Assembly (NCBI GenBank): GCA_011772595.1
Contig: WVZH01000162.1
Coordinates: forward strand, 31,848-40,545
Reading direction: 5' to 3'
Source of the DNA: Anaerolineales bacterium
GTDB lineage: Bacteria > Chloroflexota > Anaerolineae > Anaerolineales > E44-bin32
DNA length: 8,698 bases
In this document: piece after piece, positions 1-5,821 of the stretch
Layout of the letters: every line of letters starts with the position of its first letter
Position numbering within the stretch: position 1 is the first letter of the stretch
Notes under the pieces: generated by a model
What the model was told of the DNA's origin: nothing
The model's input: only the letters and a program-made list of their open reading frames with translations
The model's database searches: none
Made by a program: the position numbers and the translations under genes

Positions 1-86
1 TCCCCTGGAACATAAACCGGAATCCGACTTTGCTGCATGCCAATGGGAAGTCATTCCGTCCAAGCAGACCAGTGTAGCCTTCTTGA

Positions 87-1085
87 TCAAGCATCACTGG
101 AGAGGTTCAATGTCTCAAAGATGTTCTGGACATACAGCGGTGCGAAGAGTTCCGGAGCAAGATGGTTTCCTTTCAAGATGCGCAGGTTAAAACTTTGAAC
201 ATGAGGGAAGCTGCGCCTCTCATAACCGACAAGATGCTGATTGAGCTCCTCTGCCTGTCTACACTCAGGCACCGCACCCCGCCAGCGAATGACTTTGTCT
301 GCCTCAGCAAACAAGACCACCACGCGACCAGGATACATATACTCCGAGCCCACCACTTTGGTTGCACCCCAACGTATATCATCGATTAACCGTCTCAAAG
401 ATTTGCTCCGAACGAAATCCATTGTCAGACCGATCAACATGTCGCCACCCATTCGCAGGGCAATCGCCATGGACCTCGGACCTTTTCTAATCGCATCGAA
501 CGCGATGAGCAGTATTTCCACAACGAAGCTGCCCAGGAGCTCAGGCAAACCGCGTTGCTCTAGCCCCGCCGGACAGAGGGCTGCAACCTTCGGGAAAAGA
601 TCAGGGGCTTTTTCTGCAGCCCTCAAAACGATCGCTCCACCATGAGACCAACCGATGAGCACCGTCTTGAACGTAGGCTGCTGCCCCATGCCCTCCATAT
701 CCCTGATGTTGAGCTCCTCACTCACCTTCTGGCGGACAATCTCGATCACAGCTTGCGTTTTAACCGGATCTCCTCCTCTAGGTGGATCGACATCAATGCT
801 CCAAAGGACCTTTGAGGCACTTGCCTCAATAAGCGTCGATTGCAGCCTCCTGGCTGCAGCCGACCTCTGACCGTGGCCCGGGATGAACACGATCAAATCG
901 CCATCCAAAGTCCCGGTTTGTGTGTTTCTCAGCCTTTGGTCCTCCGTGCGTGCGTCGATCGCGTAGAAGCTGTAGCCGCATTTCTCCCCGGCAACCGCCA
1001 CCTCACCGCGCAGGATCTTCCCACTCTTTGCCATCGATTCTGGTCCCATCTCCCTCGAATCCCATCGCACATCATAGGAGCGCAC
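87..1085 (-). CDS. Alpha/beta-hydrolase-fold protein, substrate unknown
   Basis: Probable soluble serine hydrolase of the alpha/beta-hydrolase superfamily. What is seen: a strand followed by an oxyanion-type turn (LIVFIPGHG, residues 64-72), a nucleophile elbow GWSHGG with Ser147, a likely acid Asp263 after the strand VVVLFAEAD, and a likely catalytic His308 in KGNH. The stretch between Ser147 and Asp263 (about residues 175-250) is long and probably forms a helical cap; 185-197 is hydrophobic but too short to call a membrane anchor. No signal peptide. The start is uncertain. The longest form begins at GTG 1085, with AGGGG about 10 bases upstream; ATG 1049 and ATG 1034 are alternatives, and GAGGGAG directly abuts ATG 1049. 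It lies 131 bases downstream of xseB on the same strand, behind two hairpins, so it may or may not be co-transcribed. Substrate and pathway cannot be read from the sequence; esterase, lipase or thioesterase activity are all possible. Confidence 0.8.
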   Translation of the reverse strand: MRSYDVRWDSREMGPESMAKSGKILRGEVAVAGEKCGYSFYAIDARTEDQRLRNTQTGTLDGDLIVFIPGHGQRSAAARRLQSTLIEASASKVLWSIDVDPPRGGDPVKTQAVIEIVRQKVSEELNIRDMEGMGQQPTFKTVLIGWSHGGAIVLRAAEKAPDLFPKVAALCPAGLEQRGLPELLGSFVVEILLIAFDAIRKGPRSMAIALRMGGDMLIGLTMDFVRSKSLRRLIDDIRWGATKVVGSEYMYPGRVVVLFAEADKVIRWRGAVPECRQAEELNQHLVGYERRSFPHVQSFNLRILKGNHLAPELFAPLYVQNIFETLNLSSDA

Positions 1086-1106
1086 GGCTGTGTGCCCCTA
1101 ACTGTA

Positions 1107-1137
1107 CCTTCCCGGAAATTTCAAGATTCCGGGAAGG
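1107..1137. terminator. Perfect 11-bp hairpin between xseB and the hydrolase gene
   Basis: Arms at 1107-1117 (CCTTCCCGGAA) and 1127-1137 pair perfectly around a 9-base loop. No T-run follows on either strand, so it is not a textbook intrinsic terminator. It lies about 22 bases upstream of the hydrolase start, where it could end or attenuate read-through from the xse genes, or act as a 5'-leader structure. Confidence 0.4.
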
Positions 1138-1138
1138 A

Positions 1139-1173
1139 GTGGAGTCAGGTGCAATTCTAGCTTCTCACTCCAC
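1139..1173. repeat. Inverted repeat GTGGAGT / ACTCCAC
   Basis: Seven-base arms at 1139-1145 and 1167-1173 with a 21-base spacer, directly beside the stronger 1107-1137 hairpin. Inside it, read on the minus strand, is a TAGAAT that could be a -10 element for the hydrolase gene, but no good -35 lies at the right distance. Function unknown. Confidence 0.25.
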
Positions 1174-1216
1174 ATACGAATGACGTAAAGGATTTTAAAT
1201 CCGCTCAAGACCACAC

Positions 1217-1465
1217 TCACGCATCATCAGGTTCGAAATCGGTCTCGATGTAGCCCTGCGTCTCATCAGGCACGAGTTGGCGCAGCTTGAGTTCCGCTTG
1301 ATCCAGCAGTTCGCTACAGCGTGCCGCGAGCGCTTGGCCGCGCTCAAAAAGCGAAAGCGATTGCTCCAACGGTAATTCACCGGAGTTCAATTGTTCGACG
1401 ATGGCCTCCAATTCCTCAAAGGCCTCTTCGTATGTCATCTTGTCAGGAGATTTGAGTTTGGCCAT
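1217..1465 (-). CDS. xseB: Exodeoxyribonuclease VII small subunit
   Basis: Small subunit of exonuclease VII, which with XseA degrades single-stranded DNA in both directions to acid-soluble oligonucleotides; several XseB copies bind the helical C-terminal part of XseA. The 82-residue product is the usual size and carries the whole XseB signature: TYEEAFEELEAIVEQLNSGE (11-30), then LPLEQSLSLFERG (31-43), then C50 and the helix through AELKLRQL (57-64). The acidic tail ends DFEPDDA. ATG 1465 was chosen because GAGGAGAGG lies just upstream; the frame stays open to 1504 but that extension is not family-like. It lies 112 bases downstream of xseA on the same strand. That gap is wider than the overlap often seen between these genes, but they are presumably one transcript. 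Confidence 0.95.
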   Translation of the reverse strand: MAKLKSPDKMTYEEAFEELEAIVEQLNSGELPLEQSLSLFERGQALAARCSELLDQAELKLRQLVPDETQGYIETDFEPDDA

Positions 1466-1577
1466 ATGTCCTCTCCTCTGATTGACAGCAACTCTATGGT
1501 CCAACCGAACTTCGAACCCTCATGAGCCAATAACACCACTCGATATAACAGCCCTCTGCCCACGATCAGGGATGATC

Positions 1578-2831
1578 TCAATGAGTTCCGCTCGAAGAAC
1601 GCTCCCCCCGCCCGGAGGTCACTTGGGCGTCAAAAGTGCCATCGCTCACACGTACATTCAGCTCGTCCTTCTCAGCGACTTGGTTCACAGATCGCACCAC
1701 GGCACCATCGGCGGTGCGCTTCACCACGGCGTACCCCCGGGACAATACGGCCGAAGGACCGACAGCCTCCAGCGTATGGATGGCACCCCCGACAGCCGCT
1801 CGTCGCAGCGCCAGGGAATGCCTCAATGCTGTGGAGGCCAAGCTGCTCAACACGTCCAGACGCTGACGCTCGCCAGCGACTCGAGCCCTCGGCGACGCGA
1901 GATGCAGAGCGGCTTGCACTGTCGTCAAATTCGTGCGAAGTCCTAGAAGGCGGTCGCCAAAGAGGCGTCCCAGGTCGATGCGCTCGTCGATGATGATCTG
2001 TGCCAATACTTTCCGATCAGGCGTCGCCAGTTCGCCCGCCGCTGAGGGAGTAGGGGCACGCACATCCGCGACGAAATCGGCAATGACGATGTCCGTCTCG
2101 TGCCCGATTCCTGAGACCACAGGTGCAGCCGATGCAGCGATCGCGCGCGCAACGCTCTCGTCATTGAAAGCCCAGAGATCTTCAATCGAGCCCCCACCAC
2201 GGACGAGCAGGATGACGTCGGGTTGGCCGTACTGGTTCAGTGCCTGCAGCGCAGCCACGATACCGGGTGGCGCATCCTCACCTTGCACCGGTGTCGGCGC
2301 CAGGATCAAGATCACCATCGGAAATCGCCGCTGCAGCACGTGGAGCACGTCACGCAGCGCTGCCCCAGTCGGCGAGGTGACGACGCCGATACGTCTCGGC
2401 CAAGCTGGCAATGGTCGCTTGCGCTCCGAATCGAAAAGCCCTTCGGCTTCCAGGCGAGTCTTCAGGCGCATGAATTGCTTGAAGAGCTCCCCTTCACCTG
2501 CACGGCGAATGGTGTCGGCATACAGTTGATACTGCCCACCAGCTTCATACACACTGAGACTGCCGTGTACCTCGATCGCTTCACCATCGCGTGGCAGGGC
2601 AGTCTGCCGTACGACCTCCGAGCGCCACATCACACAACGCAACGAGGCTTGCGCATCCTTGAGCGTAAAATACAAGTGGCCAGAAGAGGGACGTGAGACG
2701 TTGAAGGCCTCCCCAGTCACCCATAAATCCTGCAGTCGGTAGTCGCTTTCGAGTGTCTGGCGGACATAGCGCGTCAGCTCGGCGACCGACCAAATCCGGC
2801 TTTCTGAATCGAATAAGGAAAATTGTGTCAC
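1578..2831 (-). CDS. xseA: Exodeoxyribonuclease VII large subunit
   Basis: Catalytic large subunit of exonuclease VII, a metal-dependent single-strand DNA exonuclease used in mismatch repair and in clearing damaged DNA. The 417 residues are within the family's normal length. Seen in order: N-terminal OB-fold (about 11-108, WSVAELTRYVRQTLE to YQLYADTIRRAG); catalytic domain from about 133 with GVVTSPTGAALRD (149-161), RGGGSIEDLWAFND (211-224), GIGHETD (241-247) and ADVRAPTPSAAGEL (255-268); a short helical region; and the C-terminal LSRGYAVVKR segment. The start is GTG 2831. An in-frame stop lies three codons upstream of it and there is no Shine-Dalgarno, but a sigma-70-type promoter has its -10 only 7 bases away, suggesting a leaderless message. 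Followed by xseB; divergent from pncC. Confidence 0.96.
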   Translation of the reverse strand: MTQFSLFDSESRIWSVAELTRYVRQTLESDYRLQDLWVTGEAFNVSRPSSGHLYFTLKDAQASLRCVMWRSEVVRQTALPRDGEAIEVHGSLSVYEAGGQYQLYADTIRRAGEGELFKQFMRLKTRLEAEGLFDSERKRPLPAWPRRIGVVTSPTGAALRDVLHVLQRRFPMVILILAPTPVQGEDAPPGIVAALQALNQYGQPDVILLVRGGGSIEDLWAFNDESVARAIAASAAPVVSGIGHETDIVIADFVADVRAPTPSAAGELATPDRKVLAQIIIDERIDLGRLFGDRLLGLRTNLTTVQAALHLASPRARVAGERQRLDVLSSLASTALRHSLALRRAAVGGAIHTLEAVGPSAVLSRGYAVVKRTADGAVVRSVNQVAEKDELNVRVSDGTFDAQVTSGRGERSSSGTH

Positions 2832-2838
2832 CTAGCGA

Positions 2839-2867
2839 AGCATACCGAACGGTGAAGTGCCTGTCAA
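2839..2867 (-). promoter_or_regulatory. Sigma-70 promoter of xseA, likely giving a leaderless mRNA
   Basis: On the minus strand: -35 TTGACA (2862-2867, 6/6 match), 17-base spacer, -10 TATGCT (2839-2844, 4/6). The expected transcription start, about 7 bases past the -10, falls at 2832-2831, on or one base before the GTG start codon. The missing Shine-Dalgarno fits this. Confidence 0.7.
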
Positions 2868-2877
2868 CCCACCAGAG

Positions 2878-2883
2878 TATAAT
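2878..2883 (+). promoter_or_regulatory. Possible -10 box for the pncC transcript
   Basis: A perfect TATAAT on the plus strand, but no recognisable -35 at 16-18 bases and no TG extension. If used, it would place the heptamer repeats in the pncC 5' leader. Weak call. Confidence 0.25.
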
Positions 2884-2938
2884 GGCGGGAAGGGGGCATT
2901 GGCTTGAGTCTATGTCTTAGAGAGCGATACAGGGATGG

Positions 2939-2995
2939 GGATTAGAGGATAGGGATTAGGGGTTAGGGGTTAGAGATTAGGGAGCAGGGATTAGG
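2939..2995 (+). repeat. Degenerate telomere-like heptamer tandem array (GGRTTAG)n
   Basis: Eight consecutive 7-base units in perfect register: GGATTAG, AGGATAG, GGATTAG, GGGTTAG, GGGTTAG, AGATTAG, GGAGCAG, GGATTAG. The consensus GGRTTAG is a permutation of TTAGGGR, so it looks like a eukaryotic telomere repeat inside a bacterial intergenic region. Several G-runs of three or four with short loops give G-quadruplex potential on the plus strand. It sits between xseA and pncC; G-rich sequence continues to about 3044. Confidence 0.85.
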
Positions 2996-3046
2996 CGTCT
3001 TGGAGAAGGGGGGAGGGAGATGGATGACCTCGGGAGGGGAAAGGAA

Positions 3047-3529
3047 ATGTCGGAAGCGTTGGAGGTCTTGATCGGTCGGGCTTTAAAAGCACGCGGTTGG
3101 ACCCTGGCGACAGGCGAATCTTGCACCGCTGGCCTGGTCAGCCACCGCATCACGAATGTGCCGGGATCCTCCGATTACTTCCGTGGGGGGGTTGTCGCGT
3201 ACTCCAACGATGCCAAGGCAGGGCTCCTCGGGGTGCAGCAGAGCACACTCACACAATTTGGCGCCATCAGCCAAGAAACGGCGCTTGAGATGGCGCGCGG
3301 CGCTCGGCGAGCATTCCAGGCCGATGTGGGTGTATCGGTAACGGGCATCGCCGGTCCAGGCGGCGGGACACCAGAAAAGCCGGTCGGCCTGACGTGGATC
3401 GCTGTCAGCAGCCATGCTGGTGATCATGCCAGGCAGTACCTATGGGAGGGCGACAGAGAGCACAACAAGGCACAATCCGCTCACGCTGCGCTAACCCTGC
3501 TCTGGGAAACGTTGGAGAACGAAGGATGA
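3047..3529 (+). CDS. pncC: Nicotinamide-nucleotide amidase, CinA C-terminal domain family
   Basis: Stand-alone CinA C-terminal domain protein (PncC). The family deamidates nicotinamide mononucleotide to nicotinate mononucleotide, recycling the NMN released by NAD-dependent DNA ligase and other NAD users. The 160-residue product is the usual length for the single-domain form; no N-terminal MoaB-like (COG1058) CinA domain is present. Diagnostic stretches: ATGESCTAGLVSHRITNVPGSS with the conserved ESCT near the N-terminus, FRGGVVAYSNDAK, GAISQETALEMA, and VTGIAGPGGGTPEKPVGLTWIA. ATG 3047 was chosen because GGAGG lies 9 bases upstream and the family alignment begins right after it; ATG 3020 in the same frame has a badly spaced Shine-Dalgarno. 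The stop overlaps the next gene's start (ATGA), suggesting translational coupling. Confidence 0.92.
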   Translation: MSEALEVLIGRALKARGWTLATGESCTAGLVSHRITNVPGSSDYFRGGVVAYSNDAKAGLLGVQQSTLTQFGAISQETALEMARGARRAFQADVGVSVTGIAGPGGGTPEKPVGLTWIAVSSHAGDHARQYLWEGDREHNKAQSAHAALTLLWETLENEG

Positions 3530-3777
3530 ACGAGCCCATCGCCGTCGAGGCCCGCTTCGAAGTGGACGGCACCATCCGTCCGATGGCCTTCATATGGCAG
3601 GGGCGGCGTTATCGGATCACTTCACTAGGACGTCAATGGGAACAAGATAGTGAACGACGCTTCCTGGTGATGACGTCCAGTTACCGCGTGTACGAAGTGG
3701 CTTATCTACGACAGGAAAGCGCCTGGCGTCTACGCCGCAGTCCTGAAGACTTCGGCGGCGTGACGAAGGCAGTATAA
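3526..3777 (+). CDS. Small uncharacterised protein coupled to pncC
   Basis: An 83-residue protein whose ATG overlaps the pncC stop (ATGA), so it is probably translated by re-initiation; its own GGAG/AAGGA-type site lies inside the end of pncC. It reads as a compact, mostly beta protein with the line VDGTIRPMAFIWQGRRYRITSLGRQWEQD (13-41), a core (FLVMTSSYRVYEVAYLRQESAWRLRR, 46-71) and a short tail. The pattern 'DG..RP..F.W.GRRYRI....R.W', followed by alternating strands, recalls the DUF6504-type small domains that I associate with GC-rich bacteria; this is from memory and unverified. No cysteine cluster, membrane segment or catalytic motif is seen. A strong terminator begins 2 bases after the stop. 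Real gene very likely; function unknown. Confidence 0.85.
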   Translation: MNEPIAVEARFEVDGTIRPMAFIWQGRRYRITSLGRQWEQDSERRFLVMTSSYRVYEVAYLRQESAWRLRRSPEDFGGVTKAV

Positions 3778-3778
3778 A

Positions 3779-3819
3779 TAGATAAAAGGGGCGACCCGCT
3801 GGGTCGCCCCTTTTATCTA
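3779..3819. terminator. Bidirectional intrinsic terminator, perfect 19-bp stem
   Basis: Arms 3779-3797 and 3801-3819 pair perfectly around a 3-base loop. The GC core (GGGGCGACCC/GGGTCGCCCC) is followed by TTTTATCT on the plus strand and, by symmetry, the same on the minus strand, so one element ends both the pncC transcript and the converging rpoD transcript. Confidence 0.93.
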
Positions 3820-3826
3820 CCTGTCG

Positions 3827-3844
3827 TCGCTTCAAGCGAAGCGA
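3827..3844. repeat. Second small hairpin between rpoD and the terminator
   Basis: TCGCTTC (3827-3833) and GAAGCGA (3838-3844) form a 7-bp stem with a 4-base loop. It lies 11 bases beyond the rpoD stop, upstream of the terminator in rpoD's direction, and may protect the 3' end or help termination. Confidence 0.4.
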
Positions 3845-3855
3845 AACCTCGCAAT

Positions 3856-5031
3856 CTAACTCAGGTAATCGCGCAATTGACGAGATCGACGCGGATGGCG
3901 CAACCGCCGTAGCGCTTTGCCTTCGATCTGGCGGATGCGTTCCCGTGTCAACCCAAACTTCTGTCCAACCTCTTCCAGCGTATAGGGGCGGCCATTGTGC
4001 AGCCCGAAGCGCAAGCGTAGGATGCGCGCTTCACGTGGGCTGAGCGTGGCCAGCACTTCCTCGATTTTCTCTCGTAACAAATTTTGATGGGCGCTCTGTG
4101 TGGGGGTGGGAGTGGTATCGTCCTCAACGAAAGATCCAAGCTCCGTGTCCTCTTCCTCCCCAACAGGGCTCTCGAGTGACAACGGGCGCCAAGAGACACG
4201 CATCATCCACTGCACCTTGCGCGGGTCGATTTCCATCATATGGGCGATCTCTTCAGGCGTTGGCTTGCGCCCTAGATCCTGCTCAAGCTGGCGTGCGACC
4301 TTGTAGAGACGGCGGATGCGATCGGACATGTGTACGGGAACGCGGATTGTGCGTCCCTGGTCCGCGATGGCCCGTGTAATGGTCTGGCGGATCCACCAAG
4401 TGGCGTAGGTGCTGAAGCGGTAACCGCGGTGGTAATCGAATTTCTCCACTGCTTTCATGAGCCCCAAGTTGCCCTCTTGAATCAGGTCCAGAAAGGGCAC
4501 GCCACGACCCATGTAGCGCTTGGCAATGCTGACGACCAGGCGTGTGTTGGCTTTGATGAGATGATCGCGTGCAGCGAGCGAGTCCTGCACAAGTCGCTGC
4601 AGTTCGGCACGCTTCTTAGCGCCGTGCTTGCCGTTCGATTTTGCTAGGAGTTCTTCGGCTTTTCTACCACGCTCGATGCGTTTCGCCAACTCGACTTCCT
4701 CTTCAGTATTGAGAAGAGGGACGCGCGCCATCTCTTTCAAATAGAGACCGACTGTGTCGTCACTGGAGATCGCACTTAGGTCGAAACTGTGAGGATCTTC
4801 AAAGCCATCGTCGCGGCGTAAATGCGAGGGCACCTGGGAGTTTTCTTCGTACACTTCGATGCCGGCGCTGTGAAAGAACGTTTGAAGACGATCGATCCGT
4901 TCTTCGATGTCTTCAGCGTCTGGAAAAACGAGAAAGATGTCATCAAGTGTGATATAACCTTGATAATCTCCTTTTTCTAGCAAGGCGGCGAAGAGTTCTC
5001 GTTTCTCCCACCTATCTTTTGTAACGCTCAT
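3856..5031 (-). CDS. rpoD: RNA polymerase primary sigma factor (RpoD/SigA)
   Basis: Group 1 sigma-70 factor that directs core RNA polymerase to housekeeping promoters. At 391 residues it is a compact form. Region 1.1-like domain (about 10-62, [25 protein letters not shown]); region 1.2 (91-122, [17 protein letters not shown] then [13 protein letters not shown]); region 2 (153-235) with core-binding [19 protein letters not shown] and the -10-melting motif [22 protein letters not shown] then RTIRVPVH; region 3 (236-312) including the acidic linker [15 protein letters not shown]; region 4 (318-382) with the -35-binding helix-turn-helix [36 protein letters not shown] lies 6 bases before ATG 5031, fixing the start. 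Region 1.1 and the complete regions 2-4 argue for the primary rather than an alternative sigma. It follows duf177 by 72 bases and has no clear promoter of its own in that gap. The near-consensus promoters seen in this window fit such a factor. Confidence 0.96.
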   Translation of the reverse strand: MSVTKDRWEKRELFAALLEKGDYQGYITLDDIFLVFPDAEDIEERIDRLQTFFHSAGIEVYEENSQVPSHLRRDDGFEDPHSFDLSAISSDDTVGLYLKEMARVPLLNTEEEVELAKRIERGRKAEELLAKSNGKHGAKKRAELQRLVQDSLAARDHLIKANTRLVVSIAKRYMGRGVPFLDLIQEGNLGLMKAVEKFDYHRGYRFSTYATWWIRQTITRAIADQGRTIRVPVHMSDRIRRLYKVARQLEQDLGRKPTPEEIAHMMEIDPRKVQWMMRVSWRPLSLESPVGEEEDTELGSFVEDDTTPTPTQSAHQNLLREKIEEVLATLSPREARILRLRFGLHNGRPYTLEEVGQKFGLTRERIRQIEGKALRRLRHPRRSRQLRDYLS

Positions 5032-5067
5032 ACATGTCCTCCTGGCGGCAGTACAGGAGACGATCCT

Positions 5068-5100
5068 CCAGGCAGATACAGAGCTCGAACGCCTGCCTGG
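5068..5100. repeat. Inverted repeat in the duf177-rpoD gap
   Basis: CCAGGCAG (5068-5075) pairs with CTGCCTGG (5093-5100) across 17 bases. A direct repeat CCTGGCGG occurs at 5041-5048 and 5096-5103. It lies in the rpoD leader and could tune read-through from duf177 into rpoD; there is no T-run, so it is not a classic terminator. Confidence 0.35.
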
Positions 5101-5103
5101 CGG

Positions 5104-5616
5104 TCACGACTTCGGAAGCAAGGTCTTTAGCACCTCCATTCGTGGGTCGATGTCGGCTTCAGGATGTTGACAATCGGTATCGTTCAAATTCTCTCCACAG
5201 ATTGCGCACAAGCCCTTGCAATCTGGACGACAAAGCGGTTGAATCGGGACATCCAAGAGAAGGTATTCCCGTAAAACCGGTTTGAGGTCGAGGATGCCTG
5301 TCTCGGGTATCGCCAGCTGGGGATCCTCCGCATCGCTCGGGGGGTAGATGAAGAGGTCGTCGACATCAACGCTGAGGGGCTGACTGTAAGTCGCCAAACA
5401 ACGCACACAGTCGAGGCCCCGCATCGCTTGCATACGGCCACGTGCATACAGACCCTGGCTCGTACGCGTGATATTGATCGAACCCTGCAGGGCAGATACA
5501 TCCAGATCACTGTCGACCTGAACGTTATCGACGTCAAAGTCAAAGTTGCGGCTATAGCCGACGCTCTTGTGCAACAAGAAACCGACGTTAAGCCGCAACG
5601 GATGACTGTTTTTCAG
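5104..5616 (-). CDS. DUF177/YceD-family protein, probable CTG start
   Basis: A 170-residue DUF177 (YceD-like) protein. The family is linked to 23S rRNA accumulation and ribosome assembly and is usually encoded just before rpmF (ribosomal protein L32). Seen: an N-terminal beta segment LNVGFLLHKSVGYSRNFDFDV (9-29), a CVRC pair (Cys70, Cys73), the acidic strand VDVDDLFIYPPSD, then LREYLLLDVPIQPLC (115-129) and the C-terminal cysteine set CKGLCAICGENLND (133-146), Cys149 and DPRMEVLKTLL. The frame stays open to 5919, but that part lies upstream of a near-consensus promoter (5659-5687) and is not family-like. CTG 5616 was chosen because AAGGTGG ends 7 bases before it, the length then matches the family, and the leader is about 36 bases. 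TTG 5634 is the alternative but lacks a Shine-Dalgarno; no ATG or GTG fits. Followed by rpoD rather than rpmF. Confidence 0.88.
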   Translation of the reverse strand: MKNSHPLRLNVGFLLHKSVGYSRNFDFDVDNVQVDSDLDVSALQGSINITRTSQGLYARGRMQAMRGLDCVRCLATYSQPLSVDVDDLFIYPPSDAEDPQLAIPETGILDLKPVLREYLLLDVPIQPLCRPDCKGLCAICGENLNDTDCQHPEADIDPRMEVLKTLLPKS

Positions 5617-5658
5617 GTGCGCACCACCTTGCAAAACTGATTCTAAAAAAGCGTCCGC

Positions 5659-5687
5659 ATTATAACATAAGTAGCAATCGAGGTCAA
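5659..5687 (-). promoter_or_regulatory. Near-consensus sigma-70 promoter for duf177-rpoD
   Basis: On the minus strand: -35 TTGACC (5682-5687, 5/6), exactly 17 bases, -10 TATAAT (5659-5664, 6/6). Predicted start near 5652. This rules out any duf177 start upstream of it and is probably also the main promoter for rpoD. Confidence 0.88.
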
Positions 5688-5726
5688 GCATCGACGTTAG
5701 TACTAAACATAAGTTAACATCTCGAG
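5664..5726. repeat. Direct repeat AACATAAGT...TCGAG, operator-like
   Basis: AACATAAGT occurs at 5664-5672 and 5706-5714, 42 bases apart (about four helical turns). TCGAG follows each after 5 or 7 bases (5678-5682 and 5722-5726). The first copy lies across the -10/spacer of the duf177 promoter, as a repressor site might. Chance is possible in this AT-rich stretch. Confidence 0.3.
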
Positions 5727-5752
5727 ACTCATTGCCCCTACATATAGGGCAT

Positions 5753-5790
5753 AGTACCGCGGTACCCCCTATAAACACGGCAGCGGTACT
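5753..5790. repeat. Palindrome cluster upstream of rdgB
   Basis: GTACCGCGGTAC at 5754-5765 is a perfect 12-base palindrome. Its left half AGTACCGC (5753-5760) can instead pair with GCGGTACT at 5783-5790, giving two mutually exclusive structures 30-70 bases before the rdgB start. It could be a dimeric operator or a leader switch. A TATAAA at 5770-5775 lies between the arms, but no good -35 accompanies it. Confidence 0.4.
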
Positions 5791-5821
5791 GTTCGAATAG
5801 CCATTCTCCTCGGAGACAACC

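Noticed and set aside
2..189. Plus-strand frame open from the window edge (and another ending at 75)
   Set aside because: It overlaps the hydrolase on the other strand by about 100 bases and shows no recognisable domain. The short frame ending at 75 could be the tail of a gene but cannot be supported.
241..645. 134-codon plus-strand open frame
   Set aside because: Antisense to the hydrolase with intact catalytic motifs; composition and lack of motif mark it as a shadow.
1933..2529. 198-codon plus-strand open frame
   Set aside because: Lies entirely antisense to the conserved core of xseA; Arg/Ser-rich nonsense-like translation.
2939..2995. CRISPR array
   Set aside because: Units are contiguous 7-mers with no spacers, and no cas genes are nearby.
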